From Citrus sinensis (lineage: Eukaryota; Streptophyta; Magnoliopsida; Sapindales; Rutaceae): a DNA stretch of 64,000 nucleotides. The DNA lies in contig NC_068556.1 in NCBI RefSeq assembly GCF_022201045.2, positions 22,239,501-22,303,500 of the forward strand, given 5' to 3'. How positions within the stretch are numbered: the stretch's first letter is position 1; the number at the start of each line of letters is the position of its first letter. The position numbers were made by a program, and so were the translations under genes. Shown here piece after piece: positions 45,404-57,580 of the stretch. The notes under the pieces were generated by a model. It was given only the letters and a program-made list of their open reading frames with translations. It was not told the DNA's origin and ran no database searches.

Positions 45404-45411
45404 TATAAAAG
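45404..45411 (+). promoter_or_regulatory. TATA box of the LIFEGUARD gene
   Basis: TATAAAAG in the context CCCCACTATAAAAGTACCC, 77 bp before the ATG at 45481, implying a leader of about 45 bases. Confidence 0.65.
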
Positions 45412-45480
45412 TACCCGTCTGCGAAACTTACCGAATAAAAAAAAAATCACGAAAATTCAAAAATCAAAATCGCTTGAAAG

Positions 45481-46952
45481 ATGTTGGGCTACGAGACGGT
45501 GAGGAGCAAAGATGACGGCAAATTCGAGGTAGATCTGGAAGGCGGAGATGGGGAGAGGCTTTACCCCGGTCTCAGCTACGGCGAGAACCAGCTCCGATGG
45601 GGTTTCATTCGCAAGGTGTACGGCATCTTGACGGCCCAGATCGTTTTGACCACCTTGGTCTCCTCAATCACCGTTCTTTACAATCCCATCAACGATCTTC
45701 TCAGGGGCAATTCTGGCCTTCTCCTCTTCCTCTCCATCCTCCCCTTCATCCGTACGTTTCAGTTCGTTTAATTCGCTATATGAATTGGTTATCTTAGTAA
45801 TTTCGTTAATTTGATATTTCGCTGAATTTTATGTTTGCTTATACTGAAATTAGGTAGGTATATACTTGGGAATGTTGTTAATTGACGATTACGATTAAGG
45901 GTTTCTTTTGTTTGCTTTGTGTTGTCCTTAATGATTCTTCGTGCTGAGTTTGCTTGGTTGGGGTTTTGATGGAATTGGTCATGTCATGCTTGAATCTTGA
46001 GTATATGTTTAGTTGAATATGATTTGTTGCCTTCACATTATATGCGCTTGTTCATTCTAATGGGATAATGGGATTATGTTAAAGTTAAAAGGAGTCTTGA
46101 AGTTTTGGTGATTACATGAGAAGTTGTATTGCATCTGAGATCTTGATTAAGTCAATTTGCTGCTTCCAGTATTTGTACGATATTTGCTTGCATCTGTGCA
46201 TGCTTTATCTAAATTCAATACTAAGCGTTGTGTTCATGCAGTGTTATGGCCACTGCATGTGTATCATCAGAAGCACCCTGTGAACTTGATTGTCCTTGGT
46301 CTCTTCACTGTATCTCTGAGTCTTCCTGTTGCTGTAAGCTGTGCTAATACCGATGGTTAGTATTTTTCTTCTCCCATGCTTGTGCAGTTCAGTTGACAAT
46401 TATTGGCCTAGTGATAATTTACACTTTTCTGCTTATTATGATTTGTGATTATGGCTCGATGAACTTTGTTGTATTGTATGTTCTCAGGTAGGATTGTGCT
46501 TGAAGCATTAATTCTGACCTCGGCTGTGGTTTGTTCTTTAACTGGGTACACTTTCTGGGCCTCTAAGAAGGGCAAAGACTTCAGCTTTCTTGGACCAATT
46601 CTATTCACCAGCCTCATAATCCTCATTCTGACTAGCTTTATGCAGGTGAGATATCAAATTTCTTATGATAACAAACACTGGTGCACGATTTGGCTTTTTA
46701 CGTATGGTACTTACCATTGATTATAAATCTTGTTTTGTAATGCAGATGTTCTTTCCTCTGGGATCTACATCCACTGCTGTTTATGGTGGAATTAGTGCAC
46801 TGGTCTTCTGTGGATACATCGTTTACGACACCGACAACTTGATCAAGCGCTTCACATATGATGATTATATCTTGGCCTCTGTCACTCTCTATCTGGATAT
46901 TCTGAACCTTTTCATCTCCATTTTACGGGTGCTGAGATCATCAGATGGTTAG
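45481..46952 (+). CDS. LIFEGUARD / BAX inhibitor-1 family membrane protein
   Basis: Proposed exons 45481-45751, 46242-46355, 46488-46645 and 46746-46952, all GT-AG, total 750 bp or 249 residues, the normal size for plant LFG proteins. These are multi-pass proteins of endomembranes that affect calcium handling, stress responses and cell death. The N-terminus is a short acidic cytosolic stretch (residues 1-40), then about seven hydrophobic segments: VYGILTAQIVLTTLVSSITV, SGLLLFLSILPFILLWPL, VNLIVLGLFTVSLSLPVAV, IVLEALILTSAVVCSLTGYT, FLGPILFTSLIILILTSFM, TAVYGGISALVFCGYIVYD and ILASVTLYLDILNLFISIL. The C-terminus RVLRSSDG is family-like. The conserved DTDNLIKR precedes the last helix. No defects are seen. 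Which LFG paralogue it is cannot be fixed without a tree. Confidence 0.93.
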
Positions 46953-47847
46953 TTGTACAGTGGTCTACTACAAGATGTAAATCTTTGTGGAATCACCTTC
47001 CGGTGCTCAGTTTATGTGTTTGTCTACACCTGAAACTAAGTTCTGAAACAATGTTATTGAAGATATAATACATCTTCTGATCATGTACTCGTGAATCAAT
47101 AACCCTCCAAGATTTCTTGGCCTTCCATTTCCTGAATTAAGTGTGGTAAATAGATATATCATTGGTATCTCATTCAGTTTCGTGGTTGCTTTCCTCTGCA
47201 AGATATTCCCTTTTTCTTTTTTTGGTTTCATTGATTTTGTATTAGAAGTCTCCACCATGTAGAATAGCATGGCTGCTTGTTATAATTTTGTCGAACGCTT
47301 GATGTTCAGCAAAAAATTTGACGGAATGAAGTGCTTTTTTTCAACTTGAATGGAATGTTAACTCAGCAGCAGTCTTGTTTGAGGATGGTTATGAATGATT
47401 GTGTCTTAACTGGTGTCCCACGTTCCTACTTATGTTTGTTATATCTTCACATTTTACTTAATCTTTGTACCAAGGGACCGCGGTCAGACTCAAAATGGCA
47501 CTGCATGCTTGTTAGTTGGCATTGCTTGGAAAGAGTAGAGGAACACTTCAACGTCTGCAATTCTCTTGATTTGTAGCTATATTTTCCCAATTGCGTTGTT
47601 ACAAGATGATTAAGCAATTTGTTTTTGAGTACCTTAAATTTACGTTCTGTAATCTTATTCCTTGGCAAGAATTTTCTGTGCTACACCTGGTTGAAATAAA
47701 AATTAATAATTAGCTGATATGACTCTTGGCTTTTAATTTTATTTCTTAAAGAAGAAAAATTATTAAGCGATACATTTGCCTGACCAGGACGATTTAGGCT
47801 GTGACGGCAGTAGTTTTGGTCAATGATGATGGGATTTTCAACATTTT
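46953..47847. other. Spacer downstream of the LIFEGUARD gene
   Basis: Contains the LIFEGUARD 3' UTR. Short frames at 47331-47668 have no recognisable features. Nothing else seen. Confidence 0.4.
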
Positions 47848-48900
47848 TCATAACAGCCCATTTTGTGTACCCGTGAAAACTGTTCTGATCACAGTCACAT
47901 TTTGCACACCTTCGTCATTCATATCCTTGCCTAGACTCCCAATACTGCAAGACACCTCCCAAGTCCCAAAGTTTATGAAGTTAGTATCTTGGTAGGAAAA
48001 TGGAACTAATAATGTTAATGTATCTCTAGAAATTTGAAAAAGTATGAAATTTTTACCTGATGCCATGGGCAGGGCCGCAAGTGACGCGTTCAATCCACAA
48101 GTTCTTAGTGCCAGGACCAATGGGGATACAATCATCGCCGGTCTTGATGGTGCAGTTCATGATCTTCGCATTCGTCGACAACTGGACGTGGATACCGTCT
48201 GTGTTGGGGCTGTTTCCTGGAGCTATGACGGTAACTCCTTCAATGTGCACGTCCTTACAGCCGTTGATCACGATGTGAAACATCTGGCTGTTTAATGACA
48301 ATAGTCCATTGATCCTGATGTTTTGGAGTTGGTAAAGCTCAATGTCTGCACTCATGCACATAATAGATAATCAATTTTCTAAAAGTTGAGGCACAACTGA
48401 ACTGAAACAAGAACATTAAACGATCGAAGTTAAAAGAGAAGGCAATTGTGTAATACCGTGGCTCCATCGGGACAATTAGTGCCTGAAGCCTTGCATGCCC
48501 ACAAGGAAGATCCCTTGGCATCGAGTGCCCCACCGATGATGGAAACGCCGCTGACTCCTTCAAAGCTAAGCCAATTGTCAGCTTGACCCAGTACACAGTA
48601 ATCCGCCGGGGCCACAAGGGTTCCATCAATCCGGAAAGTTATATCTGAGCTCTTGCAATCACCATTGAATGCCACATAGCCGAGCAGATACCTTCCTTTT
48701 GGTACATTTATTGTGGCTGATTCTGTGGAGGCACAAGCTGCAGCCCATGCTTTGGCAAATGCTTGTGTGGAGTCTGCGACACCATTGCCTTTGGCTCCAA
48801 ATCTCAACACATTATAACTTGTCGTTGTTGCATATGATGATGCCAAGTTAATTGATGAAATGAAAAGAAATATGAAAAGAGAACTGAAGAACTTCACCAT
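47848..48900 (-). pseudogene. Polygalacturonase (GH28) pseudogene, C-terminal half missing
   Basis: GH28 polygalacturonases cut homogalacturonan in the cell wall. Exon 1 (48900-48457, 148 codons) has a signal peptide (MVKFFSSLFIFLFISSINLA) and YNVLRFGAKGNGVADSTQAF. Exon 2 (48345-48057) carries the catalytic-region motifs SPNTDGIHV and TGDDCIPIGPGT. Exon 3 starts at 47944 (IGSLGKDMNDEGVQNVTV) and stops at 47848, just after FTGTQNGL, before the RIKSW region. Exon 2 is 289 bp instead of the 290 needed to keep frame; one A is missing from the AAAA run at about 48320, between SFTNS and NIRINGLLSLN. The last third of a normal enzyme is absent. A TATA box is still present upstream. Confidence 0.85.
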
Positions 48901-49069
48901 TATTGCCCAATGAAATATGTATGTATGATGGAATTAATTAAGTGAAAGAGAGATAAATCAGAAGAATATTTATCAAAATTCAGATGATATATAGTAGCTC
49001 AGAATAAGTTCAAGAAATGTGAAAGGATAGATAAGTGGTAGTTGATGGAAGAAGTTGAAAAGATTGAGC

Positions 49070-49077
49070 TATTTATA
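49070..49077 (-). promoter_or_regulatory. TATA box of the polygalacturonase pseudogene
   Basis: Minus strand TATAAATA in CCTCTATAAATAGCTC, 170 bp upstream of the ATG at 48900. Confidence 0.5.
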
Positions 49078-50633
49078 GAGGAATGGATACAGATGTTTGG
49101 ATTAGATCATAAGAAGGAACAGAGCAGTAGGTTTTAAGAAATATAAATTAATCTCAAAGAAAGCAGCGCCAAAACTAAACCCTTGCTAGCTAGCTCTCTT
49201 ACATGCACCCATATTTCGTAACTCCTAATGCGCAGCCAAATTACGTCGTAACAATAATCTATAGGACGAGGGAAAAATAAATGCATCGTTAATTTATTAG
49301 AATTTAAAACATAAAGAAATCAATGCTTGGTTTTTACTTGACTATTCATGATTAGCTAGAGGAACTTGACGCGGGAATTAATCAATTCAGGGCCTTTCTC
49401 CAAGTCTGTGCATATTCAATTCTAAATTCTATTCTATCCATTGACAATTTCCTTCATCATCAATGTTTTTCTTTTTTTCCCTCTCACAACTCTCCTTCTT
49501 CAATCTTTAGGATAAAATAATTTAATTAACCAAGAACGTAAAGCCATATATAATCCTTGGTAATTAACTCGGTTGATGATGCCACCAAAATGATATAAAA
49601 CGGTCGCCTGTGCACTACCCTGAAAATAAAGAATCAAGGAACGGCTAGTATAATTATATATAGTTGGTGCAAAATCACTTATATCATTTGTAATTGATGG
49701 TAAATTTTCCATTCTTAATTTTATGAGCCAAATCTTGGTATTTTAGCCAGAGACTTGAACTTAACATTATTTGCATCTTTTGCTTTTACATTCATCAAAT
49801 GTACTAGTGTAGTCAATTTATATTTAATTACTAGCTTAATTATTGCAGAAAAAAAATTACCAGCTTGTCTGGGCCGTACTCCATACTGGATTTTGACCTT
49901 TTTTTTATTTTGAAAGATTGAACATTAATTAGTTAATTTTATAAAATTAGCTCTGGTTAGTCCTTCCCTCGCATCTCCAGACATCTTATAATAAGTTCTA
50001 TAAATTGTAATATAGCGATATTGCGCGTCAACTGGCGGTAGCTTAATAGAGTCATTGCTTGAACAAACTTAAGTCAGCATCACTGCGTCAATCATGATCT
50101 CAGTTACCTAAATGAGTAAACATTATCTCCTTTAAATTAATAAACATTATCCCCTTTTATTCCTTCCATGGTTAAGGCACACAAGTAATTTAACTATGTG
50201 TTTTGACCTCAGAAGTTAAAAGTAACGCTGTGGCCTGTCAGTGGCTAATTCAAAGAACGAATGCTATGGGTGCTAATTTGTTCGATATAGAGGTAATATT
50301 TATTACTAGAGTGATATATGAGACTAAGGTTTGAATCCCTTTCACTCAAGTAAAAAAGAGAGTTAGTTTTAATTCAGGCAATATTGAAAAGAAGAAAATA
50401 TGTAAATAAAGTGAAAGTTATTCTTTTAAAAACCTTTTGTTATAAATTAATACTTTATATATGTTTTCTATGGGTACTAATCTAATGACCATATCGTATT
50501 TTTCACTTTTATAGCAACATTCCTTCACTCTTTATTCAATGTATTAGTTCCAACTTATTTTAATTCTAAATTTTCAAACTATATTATAATGCCATGTACA
50601 GAGAATATTTTAATTAATTTTTTAATAGATAAA
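49078..50633. other. Intergenic spacer
   Basis: About 1.5 kb of AT-rich DNA without a supported coding region or clear repeat. Confidence 0.35.
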
Positions 50634-51702
50634 CTACTTGACCCAAAAATTTAAGCTGTTACGTAAAAACTCAACAATATAAGCTAAGACATTAAAAATT
50701 TCTTGTTAGATAAATTTTTTAACCAAAAGGTTTAAATTAATTGGTAAAGGCCCAACAACATAAATTAATACATTGAAACGAAAGTAAATATCAATCAATT
50801 TCTAATATAATATTTATTTTAAAAAGAGAGGGAGAGGAAGAAACTTTTTTCTTAAGGAGAGAAATTTGTGCAAAATTATCTCACTACTTCATCATGCTGA
50901 GATGACGAGGCAGCTCATTAAGTCTTTCTCATATATACGTTTCTCTTTATTTAGTGTGGTTTGAAGTTATTAATTACAAACTATAAAGTTAAACTTGTCT
51001 TATACTATTAATAATTTGTTGAATCTTTAACCTGAAAACTTAGATATTTTAATAAATTAAATGCTTTCGTTACCTTACATAATTATGCAAGGTACATAAC
51101 TCTTCTACAACAATTTGATAAAATCTAACGGTTGTGGAAATAACAAGATTTTGATATCTTATATTTCTACGGCCGTTGAATTTTCATCAAATAGTTACAA
51201 AAGAGTTATGTACCTTATATAACAAGATCCTAATTATTAATAAAAAAACCGCTTGACCCAAAAGTTAGTAGATAATGGGTAAAAGCTCAACAACATAAGT
51301 TACGACATTAAAAATTTCTTATTACATAAATTATTTAACCAAAAGGTTTAAGCTATTGGTAAGGACCCAACAACATCAACAAATACATTGAAACGAAAGT
51401 AAATATCAATTAATTTTTAATATAATGTTTAAAAAAAAAAAGAGAGAGAGAGAAAAGATAAAGCTTTTTTCTTAAGGAGAGAAACTTGTGTAATACTATC
51501 AAACTACCTCATCATACTGATGTGACGAGACAGTCCCTTAAAATTTTCCCACATATATGTTTCTCTTTATTCAGTGTGGTTAGGAGATATTAATTATAAA
51601 CTATAAAGTTAAACTTGTCTCATACCATTAATTAATTGTTTAATCTTTAACCTGACAATTAATCAATTGTTATTAAACTTAGATATTTTAATAAAATAAA
51701 GT
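50634..51702. repeat. Direct repeats of about 440 bp flanking a MITE
   Basis: Unit 1 (50634-51066) and unit 2 (51249-51702) share long stretches such as CATTGAAACGAAAGTAAATA, TTTTTTCTTAAGGAGAGAAA, ACTATAAAGTTAAACTTGTC and TTAATCTTTAACCTGA, with indels between. Overall similarity looks high, roughly four of five bases. The intervening 180 bp hold the palindromic element at 51089-51216. Confidence 0.8.
51089..51216. mobile_element. Palindromic MITE
   Basis: The left arm begins AAGGTACATAACTCTTCTAC and the right arm, reverse-complemented, begins AAGGTACATAACTCTTTTGT. The arms continue with ATTTGAT(A/G)AAA and CTAACGG/TCAACGG almost to the centre. Length about 128 bp. It can fold into a single hairpin. 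Confidence 0.7.
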
Positions 51703-51841
51703 CTCTAACATGTTGACAGAGTCAAAAGTAATTTGTTCCAAACTTCAGGTTCTTTTGATATTACAATAATTAATCCATTTTAGTTTTGCCGATCGAATAA
51801 TCTTTATGTATTGAATCCATCGTCCACGTTCTGAGCTTTTG

Positions 51842-51918
51842 CATCAATCCGCAAAGTAATATCTGAGCTTTTGCATTCACCTTTGAATGCCACTGAGCCT
51901 AGCATATACCTTCCTTTT
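51842..51918 (-). pseudogene. Second polygalacturonase exon 1 fragment
   Basis: On the minus strand the frame reads GRYMLGSVAFKGECKSSDIT and LRID, matching GRYLLGYVAFNGDCKSSDIT of the pseudogene at 48.6 kb. At the 5' side it stops at the poly(A) end of the LINE. At the other side it breaks at a small repeated TCTGAGCTTTTGCAT. It shows that at least two polygalacturonase copies once stood here in tandem. Confidence 0.75.
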
Positions 51919-51950
51919 TTTTTTTTTTTTGATAGAAAGATTTACTTTCA

Positions 51951-54900
51951 TTAACAAAGCTTTGAAAACAAGCACATGATTTGAGGAGGGAAAGATCCCT
52001 TCCAAACACAAGATCTGTCACTACCTAAGGCTATCTTAGCAAGTGCATGAGCAATTGCATTACAGTCTCTAGAGATATGTTGAATTTTTGCCCTGCTGTT
52101 AAGTGAGCTCATCTTTTTTTGAATTTCAGCTATATTCCAGAATATTTCCGTTCTGCTGCTCTGCTTATGGAGGACTAAATCCAAGACTTCTTTGCAATCC
52201 GTCTCGACAATTAGAGGAAGCAAATCAGCTTCCATTGCAGTCTGGATCCCAATGTTTACTGCTGCTGCTTCAGCTTGAGCTACATTCCCATAGAAGGATG
52301 TTCGGTTGACAGCTGCAGCTATCACTTCTCCATTGCTATCTCTGACCACCACTCCCAGACCTGCTTCCCTTTTCTCTTCATTTATGGCCGCATCGACATT
52401 TGCTTTAAAAAAACCTTGCGGAGGAGGCAACCAGCTTAATCTCTTTTCTGGTGTGTTGCTTGCTGCTGCTAAAATCTTCCCCATTTTTACTCTTGCATAA
52501 GCCTCAACTGTGGCATCAGCTTTGGCTACTGTGATATGAGGATCTTGCTCTGTATTTTCAAAGATAGACCCGTTTCTTGAATACCATGCTGCCCAGCACA
52601 ACGCAACTATCCTCCGCAACTCCTCTTTGCTTCTTCTTTTTTCTATTTCCTTCATCATAGATAACAAATCCTGGTTTATAAGCACCTTCATTTCTGCATA
52701 ATAGGGAGTTAGCTTCCACATCTGCCTTGCTGGTTTACATTCCCATAGTGCATGGACGATACTCTCAGCCTTCATTTTACACCTCGAACATATTGGATCC
52801 TGCACCACTCTCCTTTTCCATAGATTTTCTGCTGTTGGGAGCAGATTTTTTACAGCCCTCCACATAAAAATTTTTATTTTCTCCGGCAGCTCCATTGCCC
52901 AAATCACATTCCATTGCCCACTGCTATTTTCAGAGCAAGATGATTCTTCAGAGTTCTTGATCTTCCTAGCTATCTGGTATCCGCTCTTAACCGAATACTG
53001 GCCTTTTTTATCATAATGCCATAAGATTTGGTCTGGTTGGGGGCTGATTGGGAGCTGGATTTTTAGAATTTTTTCAGCATCTTCTTTGCTGAAATGCTGA
53101 TGAATGAGTGTTTCTTTCAACTGATGATTGGCATCTATCAAGCCTGCTACATTGGCATCCTCACTTAGAGTTGCCGGAGCTATAGGTTTAAAATTTTGTG
53201 GTCTTGGTATCCATTGGCTCTTGTATACCTGAACCGAGTCCCTTGATCCAATTCTCCATCTCATTCCTTTTTGGATTATTTGTCTCCCCCAAAGTATGCT
53301 CCTCCAAATGAAGGATGGTTTTGATCCCAACTTGGCTTGTAAGAATTCACAGCTCTTGAAGTATCTTGCCTGCAGAATTTTCGTCAGCAAAGATTCAGGG
53401 TTTTGGATTATTCTCCAGCTTTGCTTGGCTATCAGGGCTTGATTAAAGCATGCAAAGTCTCTAAATCCAAGCCCTCCCCTACCCTTTGCGTGACAAAGAC
53501 TCTCCCACTTTGTCCAGTGGATACTTTTCCGATCCTTTTTTGCTCCCCACCAAAAACCAGCAACTGCTCGTTGTATATCATCACATAAAGTTGAAGGAAG
53601 TCTAAACACACTCATTGCATAGGCTGGAACAGCCTGGGCCACTGCTTTTATTAGAACCTCCCTTCCTCCGCTTGAGAAAAATTTGCTTTGCCATCCCGAG
53701 ATTTTGCTTAAGATTCTCAACTTTATTTCCTTGAAAAGGCTGACTTTCTTTCTTCCGACCATGGATGGCAACCCCAAATACTTTTCATGTTTCGAAACCA
53801 CCTTTAGCTGAAAGATGTCTTTTATTTCATTTCTTTGCCCAGCTGAAACGTTTCCACTAAACAACATGGATGACTTTTCACAGCTGAAAATTTGACCAGA
53901 AGCAGCAGCATAACAATCAAAAATCTGCTTCAGCTTTTTGCAATCTTCCACTGCAGCTCTACTAAATATTAGACTGTCGTCCGCAAACAACAAATGATTG
54001 ATGAAGAGCTCTTTGTTGAACTTTAACCCCTGGAATTGCTTCTTTTTTTCCGCTTGAATCAGCATACTGGAAAATGCTTCTGCACACATAATAAACAAGT
54101 ATGGGGATAAAGGGCAGCCTTGCCGTAACCCCCTCTCTGGCTTCACCAAACCTTTAGGTGCCCCATTGATCAGAACAGAGAAAGATAAGGTAGAGATACA
54201 ATTCATAATCAAGTCAATCCAGGTTTTTTCGAACCCTAGTTTATACATGATTTGCTCTAAAAAATTCCACTCCACCCTATCATAGGCTTTGCTTATATCT
54301 AACTTCATTGCAACTAGCCCATTTTTCTTTCTCTTGTTCATTCTAATTTTGTGAAGGCATTCATATCCTATTATAATGTTGTCTGTGATGAGTCTATTTG
54401 GAATGAAAGCACTTTGATTTGGGGATATTACATCATGCAGAATTTGCTTTAACCTATTAGCTATGCACTTTGCTATGATTCTATAAATGACATTGCACAA
54501 GCTAATAGGTCTATAGTCAGCTACATCTCTCGGCTTTTTTATTTTTGGGATAAGAGCAATGTACGTATGGTTTAGTGGAGCGAGATTACCTCGAGCATTT
54601 AGAATTTGCAGACATATAGCTGTTACTCCTTCTCCGACGAATTTCCAGTGCTTTTGAAAAAAACCCGCAGGGAGGCCATCCGGTCCTGGAGCTTTCGTTG
54701 GGCACATTTGGAAAAGAGCTTCTTTAATTTCCTCCTTTGTGAATGGTCTGGTCAACTCCTCGTTCATCTCTGCTGTGACTCTCTTTGGTACACTTTCCAC
54801 AGCTGCTTCCCTTTGCTGTCTTGAAGGACCTATTGTAGTGAATAAGTTTGCAAAATGATCACAAAATCTGCTCTCAATCTCCTCAGCTTCTTCAGTCCAG

Positions 54901-56072
54901 TTTCCGTCTTCATCCAAAACTCCTCGAATTTTATTCTTTTGTTTTCTCGCTGAAGCTTTGGCATGAAAATATTTTGTATTTTTATCTCCCGCCAAAAGCC
55001 AGTCGGCTCTAGACCTCTGCTTCCAATACACTTCATCATCAGCTAACAAATTGTCAATCTGATTTTCCAGCCCCCTGATTCTGTCTCCATTCACATAATG
55101 GTCATAGTTTCTTTTCAAGCTCTTCAGCTCCTTTATTAGTTGCTTAACCTTTTTTTCTCTCCCCCCAAATTCAGTTGAGCTCCACAATTTCATATCAGCC
55201 ATGGATTTCTTTGTGGCTTTTTTAAAAACCTCTACGGCATCTGCACCCTCCCATATGCTTTGCTCACACCACTCTCTTTTCACAATCTCTTGGCATTTTT
55301 CGTACGGGCTCCACATGTCTTCATAGTGCATTCTTGGGAAAGTTTTTTTCTCGTATCTGTCTCTGCTCCCCCTTTCCACTACTTCCATAATAATAGGGTA
55401 ATGGTCTGAGCTCCATGTTTCAATGTGTTTGACAGGCAATTCTTGAAACACTCCACCCTAATTTTTACAGCAAAAAGCTCTATCTAACCTTTCTTCAATA
55501 ATATGTGGCCCGAATCTCCTATTACACCAAGTAAAGGGGTACCCTTTGTAGCCTAAGTCGGTCAGGCCACTATCGTTAATTGCTTCTCTAAAGGCTGTGA
55601 TTAATCCTACGTTCCTAACATTTCCTCCAATTTTTTCCCTCAAGTGCAGAATTTCATTAAAATCTCCAAAGCAAATCCAAGGTATAGATGACAGACCTGA
55701 TAGCCTTCTAATTAGCTCCCACGTGTGCTTTCTCTCTTCTGATTTTGGGTTGCCGTAAATCCCTGTACACCTCCAAGAACTCCCCTCGTTATTTTGCACT
55801 ACGGCATCTATATGGTGCTTGCTGTACGATTTAATCTCCATTTCTATTCCCTCCTTCCACATCATTGCCAACCCCCCTCCCTTGCCATTACTACTTATTG
55901 CGAAGCAATTTTGGAAATTTAGCTCAGCTGCTCTTCTTTTCATGAGCTGCCCCATCAATTTTGTTTCACAAAAAAACATAATTTCTGGTTTATGCTCACG
56001 GAGGATCGTTTTGATTTCTCGGAATGTCCGGTCCTTCCTCATTCCCCGAACATTCCAACTGATGAGCTTCAT
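51951..56072 (-). pseudogene. LINE ORF2: endonuclease, reverse transcriptase, RNase H, one nonsense codon
   Basis: From the ATG at 56072 (MKLISWNVRGMRKDRTFREI) the apurinic-like endonuclease shows WNVRG, FFCETKL and CFGDFNEIL. After 204 codons a TAG (55458-55460) interrupts where relatives usually have Trp (FCCKN-stop-GGVF). The frame then continues for about 1168 codons: SSDHYPI (final endonuclease motif), the reverse transcriptase with IALIPK, DYRPISLCNVIYRIIAK, FADDSLIF (near 53975) and a zinc-binding CSRCKMKAESIVHALWEC, and a C-terminal RNase H (FFKANVDAAINEE, LIVETDCKEVL, HISRDCNAIAHALAK). The break separates the endonuclease body from its own SDH motif and the polymerase, so without readthrough no active protein is made. 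Confidence 0.88.
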
Positions 56073-57580
56073 GGTTGTCGGCGAGGCTGGCTCCCAGCCT
56101 CCGCCGTTGATTCCTCATTGATTGAGGGTGAAATTTCCGTGTCATTCATGTTGTGAGCTTCCCACCTTAGTTTGATTTTCGCTTGGGGAGAATTGTAGAT
56201 GTGCTCTGTAGTTGTTTGCTTGTTTGGGCTGAGTGTTTTGCTTTTCTTTGGTTGCGGACTCAGCCAGCCCATTTCACAACTTTGTCTCTTTGCTAGAATT
56301 GATTTAGATGCTTCTCCTTTTTTCTTTTCCAACTGCCTTGCTTGATGCTTCCATTTTTTCCTCTTTTGTTTCACTTGGATTTTCCCCGGCCCATTATCAA
56401 CTTCCTCCATTTCCATTGCATCTGAGCCCGATTCTTGGCCCACCCCACTGTCACAATTTTTGTTCACATTTCCCTCTCTTTTTTGATTTCCCTCGTTTTC
56501 TGCTTCTCCTATTTTTCCCGCTTCCAATTTTTGATCCCTGCACCCAGCTGTCTTTCCTGATCTTTGGCTGCTACTTTTTTCAGTCCTCGATTTATCCCCC
56601 TTCTTCATTAAATGCTCTGCACCTTCCCCATCTATGTTGTCACTTCCATTGTGTGCTTTCTGGTTCAGTTTGCCCTGGTTCGGTTCAGCTGGGCCTTGGT
56701 CCAAACTTCTTAGATCATTCATCAGCTTCTGGGGGTGCTGCTCCCTTGTCATGGACTTTTGACTGTGATCCTGGCTTTTCATCTCATCTCCCCTGCTCAT
56801 TCTTGTGCTCTATTGTTCCCTTGTCCTGTTTTGTTTCATTTTTTCTCCCCACGTCAGTGCCTTCAGCCATGGTCCATAGTCAAGCTCTTTTGTTGGTTGC
56901 CCTTTGTATTTGGTGCATTCTTTATATGAATGTCCTAGACATCCACAACAATAGCAAAAGTCTGGAAGCTTTTCATACTCTATTGCAACTGGGATTTTTT
57001 TCTTTTCTTCTGTTTCAATGAACAAGATTTTCTTTAGGGGCTTGGTGATGTCAACCGAGATTCTCAACCGTATAGCCTGCCCTATGACATCCCCTGTTCT
57101 GTCCGTAGCCACTTCTTCAACTCTTCCGATGAGCTCTCCAATTCCCTTATAAATTTCTTCATCCATGCACATAATCGGGACATTTTTTATTTGTGCCCAA
57201 AACGATGTATGTGTGAAGAGTTGGGCTGTGATTTCTCCGATTCCTTCTGGTTCTTTGAGCACAATCAGTGCTTGATTAAAATGCCACGGTCCCCCTGCAA
57301 TAATTCTCCTTTTGTCTACTTCATCCCCAAACTTAAAAATGAAAATGTTATCCCCCATATTTTCAATCTTTACTTCTTTTTTTGTTTGCCACACTTGAGT
57401 TAGAGTAATTCTCAACCCCTCTGTGTTTACTCCTCTTGTTTGCAGAACTTTTCCAATTAAGCAGCCCGCAGCTACTTGTATTCCCTTTTCTTTAATTTTT
57501 CCTTTGAAAGAGAAATTATTTTCTTCTGCTTCCTCTAAAGATATTGACTTGCATCTTCGAATTAATTCCTCAGTCTCCAT
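56069..57580 (-). pseudogene. LINE ORF1: nucleic-acid-binding protein with zinc knuckle, one nonsense codon
   Basis: From the ATG at 57580 (METEELIRRCKSISLEEAEE) the first 256 residues match the DUF4283-type RNA-binding domain of plant LINEs, with a CCHC knuckle (CYCCGCLGHSYKEC, residues 209-222). A TAG at 56810-56812 interrupts. The same frame goes on to 56069 with a low-complexity, Lys/Glu/Ser-rich tail (243 residues). The ORF1 stop TGA (56071-56069) overlaps the ORF2 ATG as ATGA, which suggests coupled termination-reinitiation for ORF2. Without the TAG the protein would be about 503 residues. Confidence 0.82.

Noticed and set aside
45294-45515. 73-codon frame overlapping the LIFEGUARD start
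   Set aside because: It spans the TATA box and leader, has no motif, and overlaps the well-supported start in another frame.
47331-47668. Frames downstream of the LIFEGUARD gene
   Set aside because: No similarity to known domains and no splice support; likely spacer.
56308-57021. 237-codon plus-strand frame
   Set aside because: Antisense of LINE ORF1; pyrimidine-rich complement of a Lys/Glu-rich tail.
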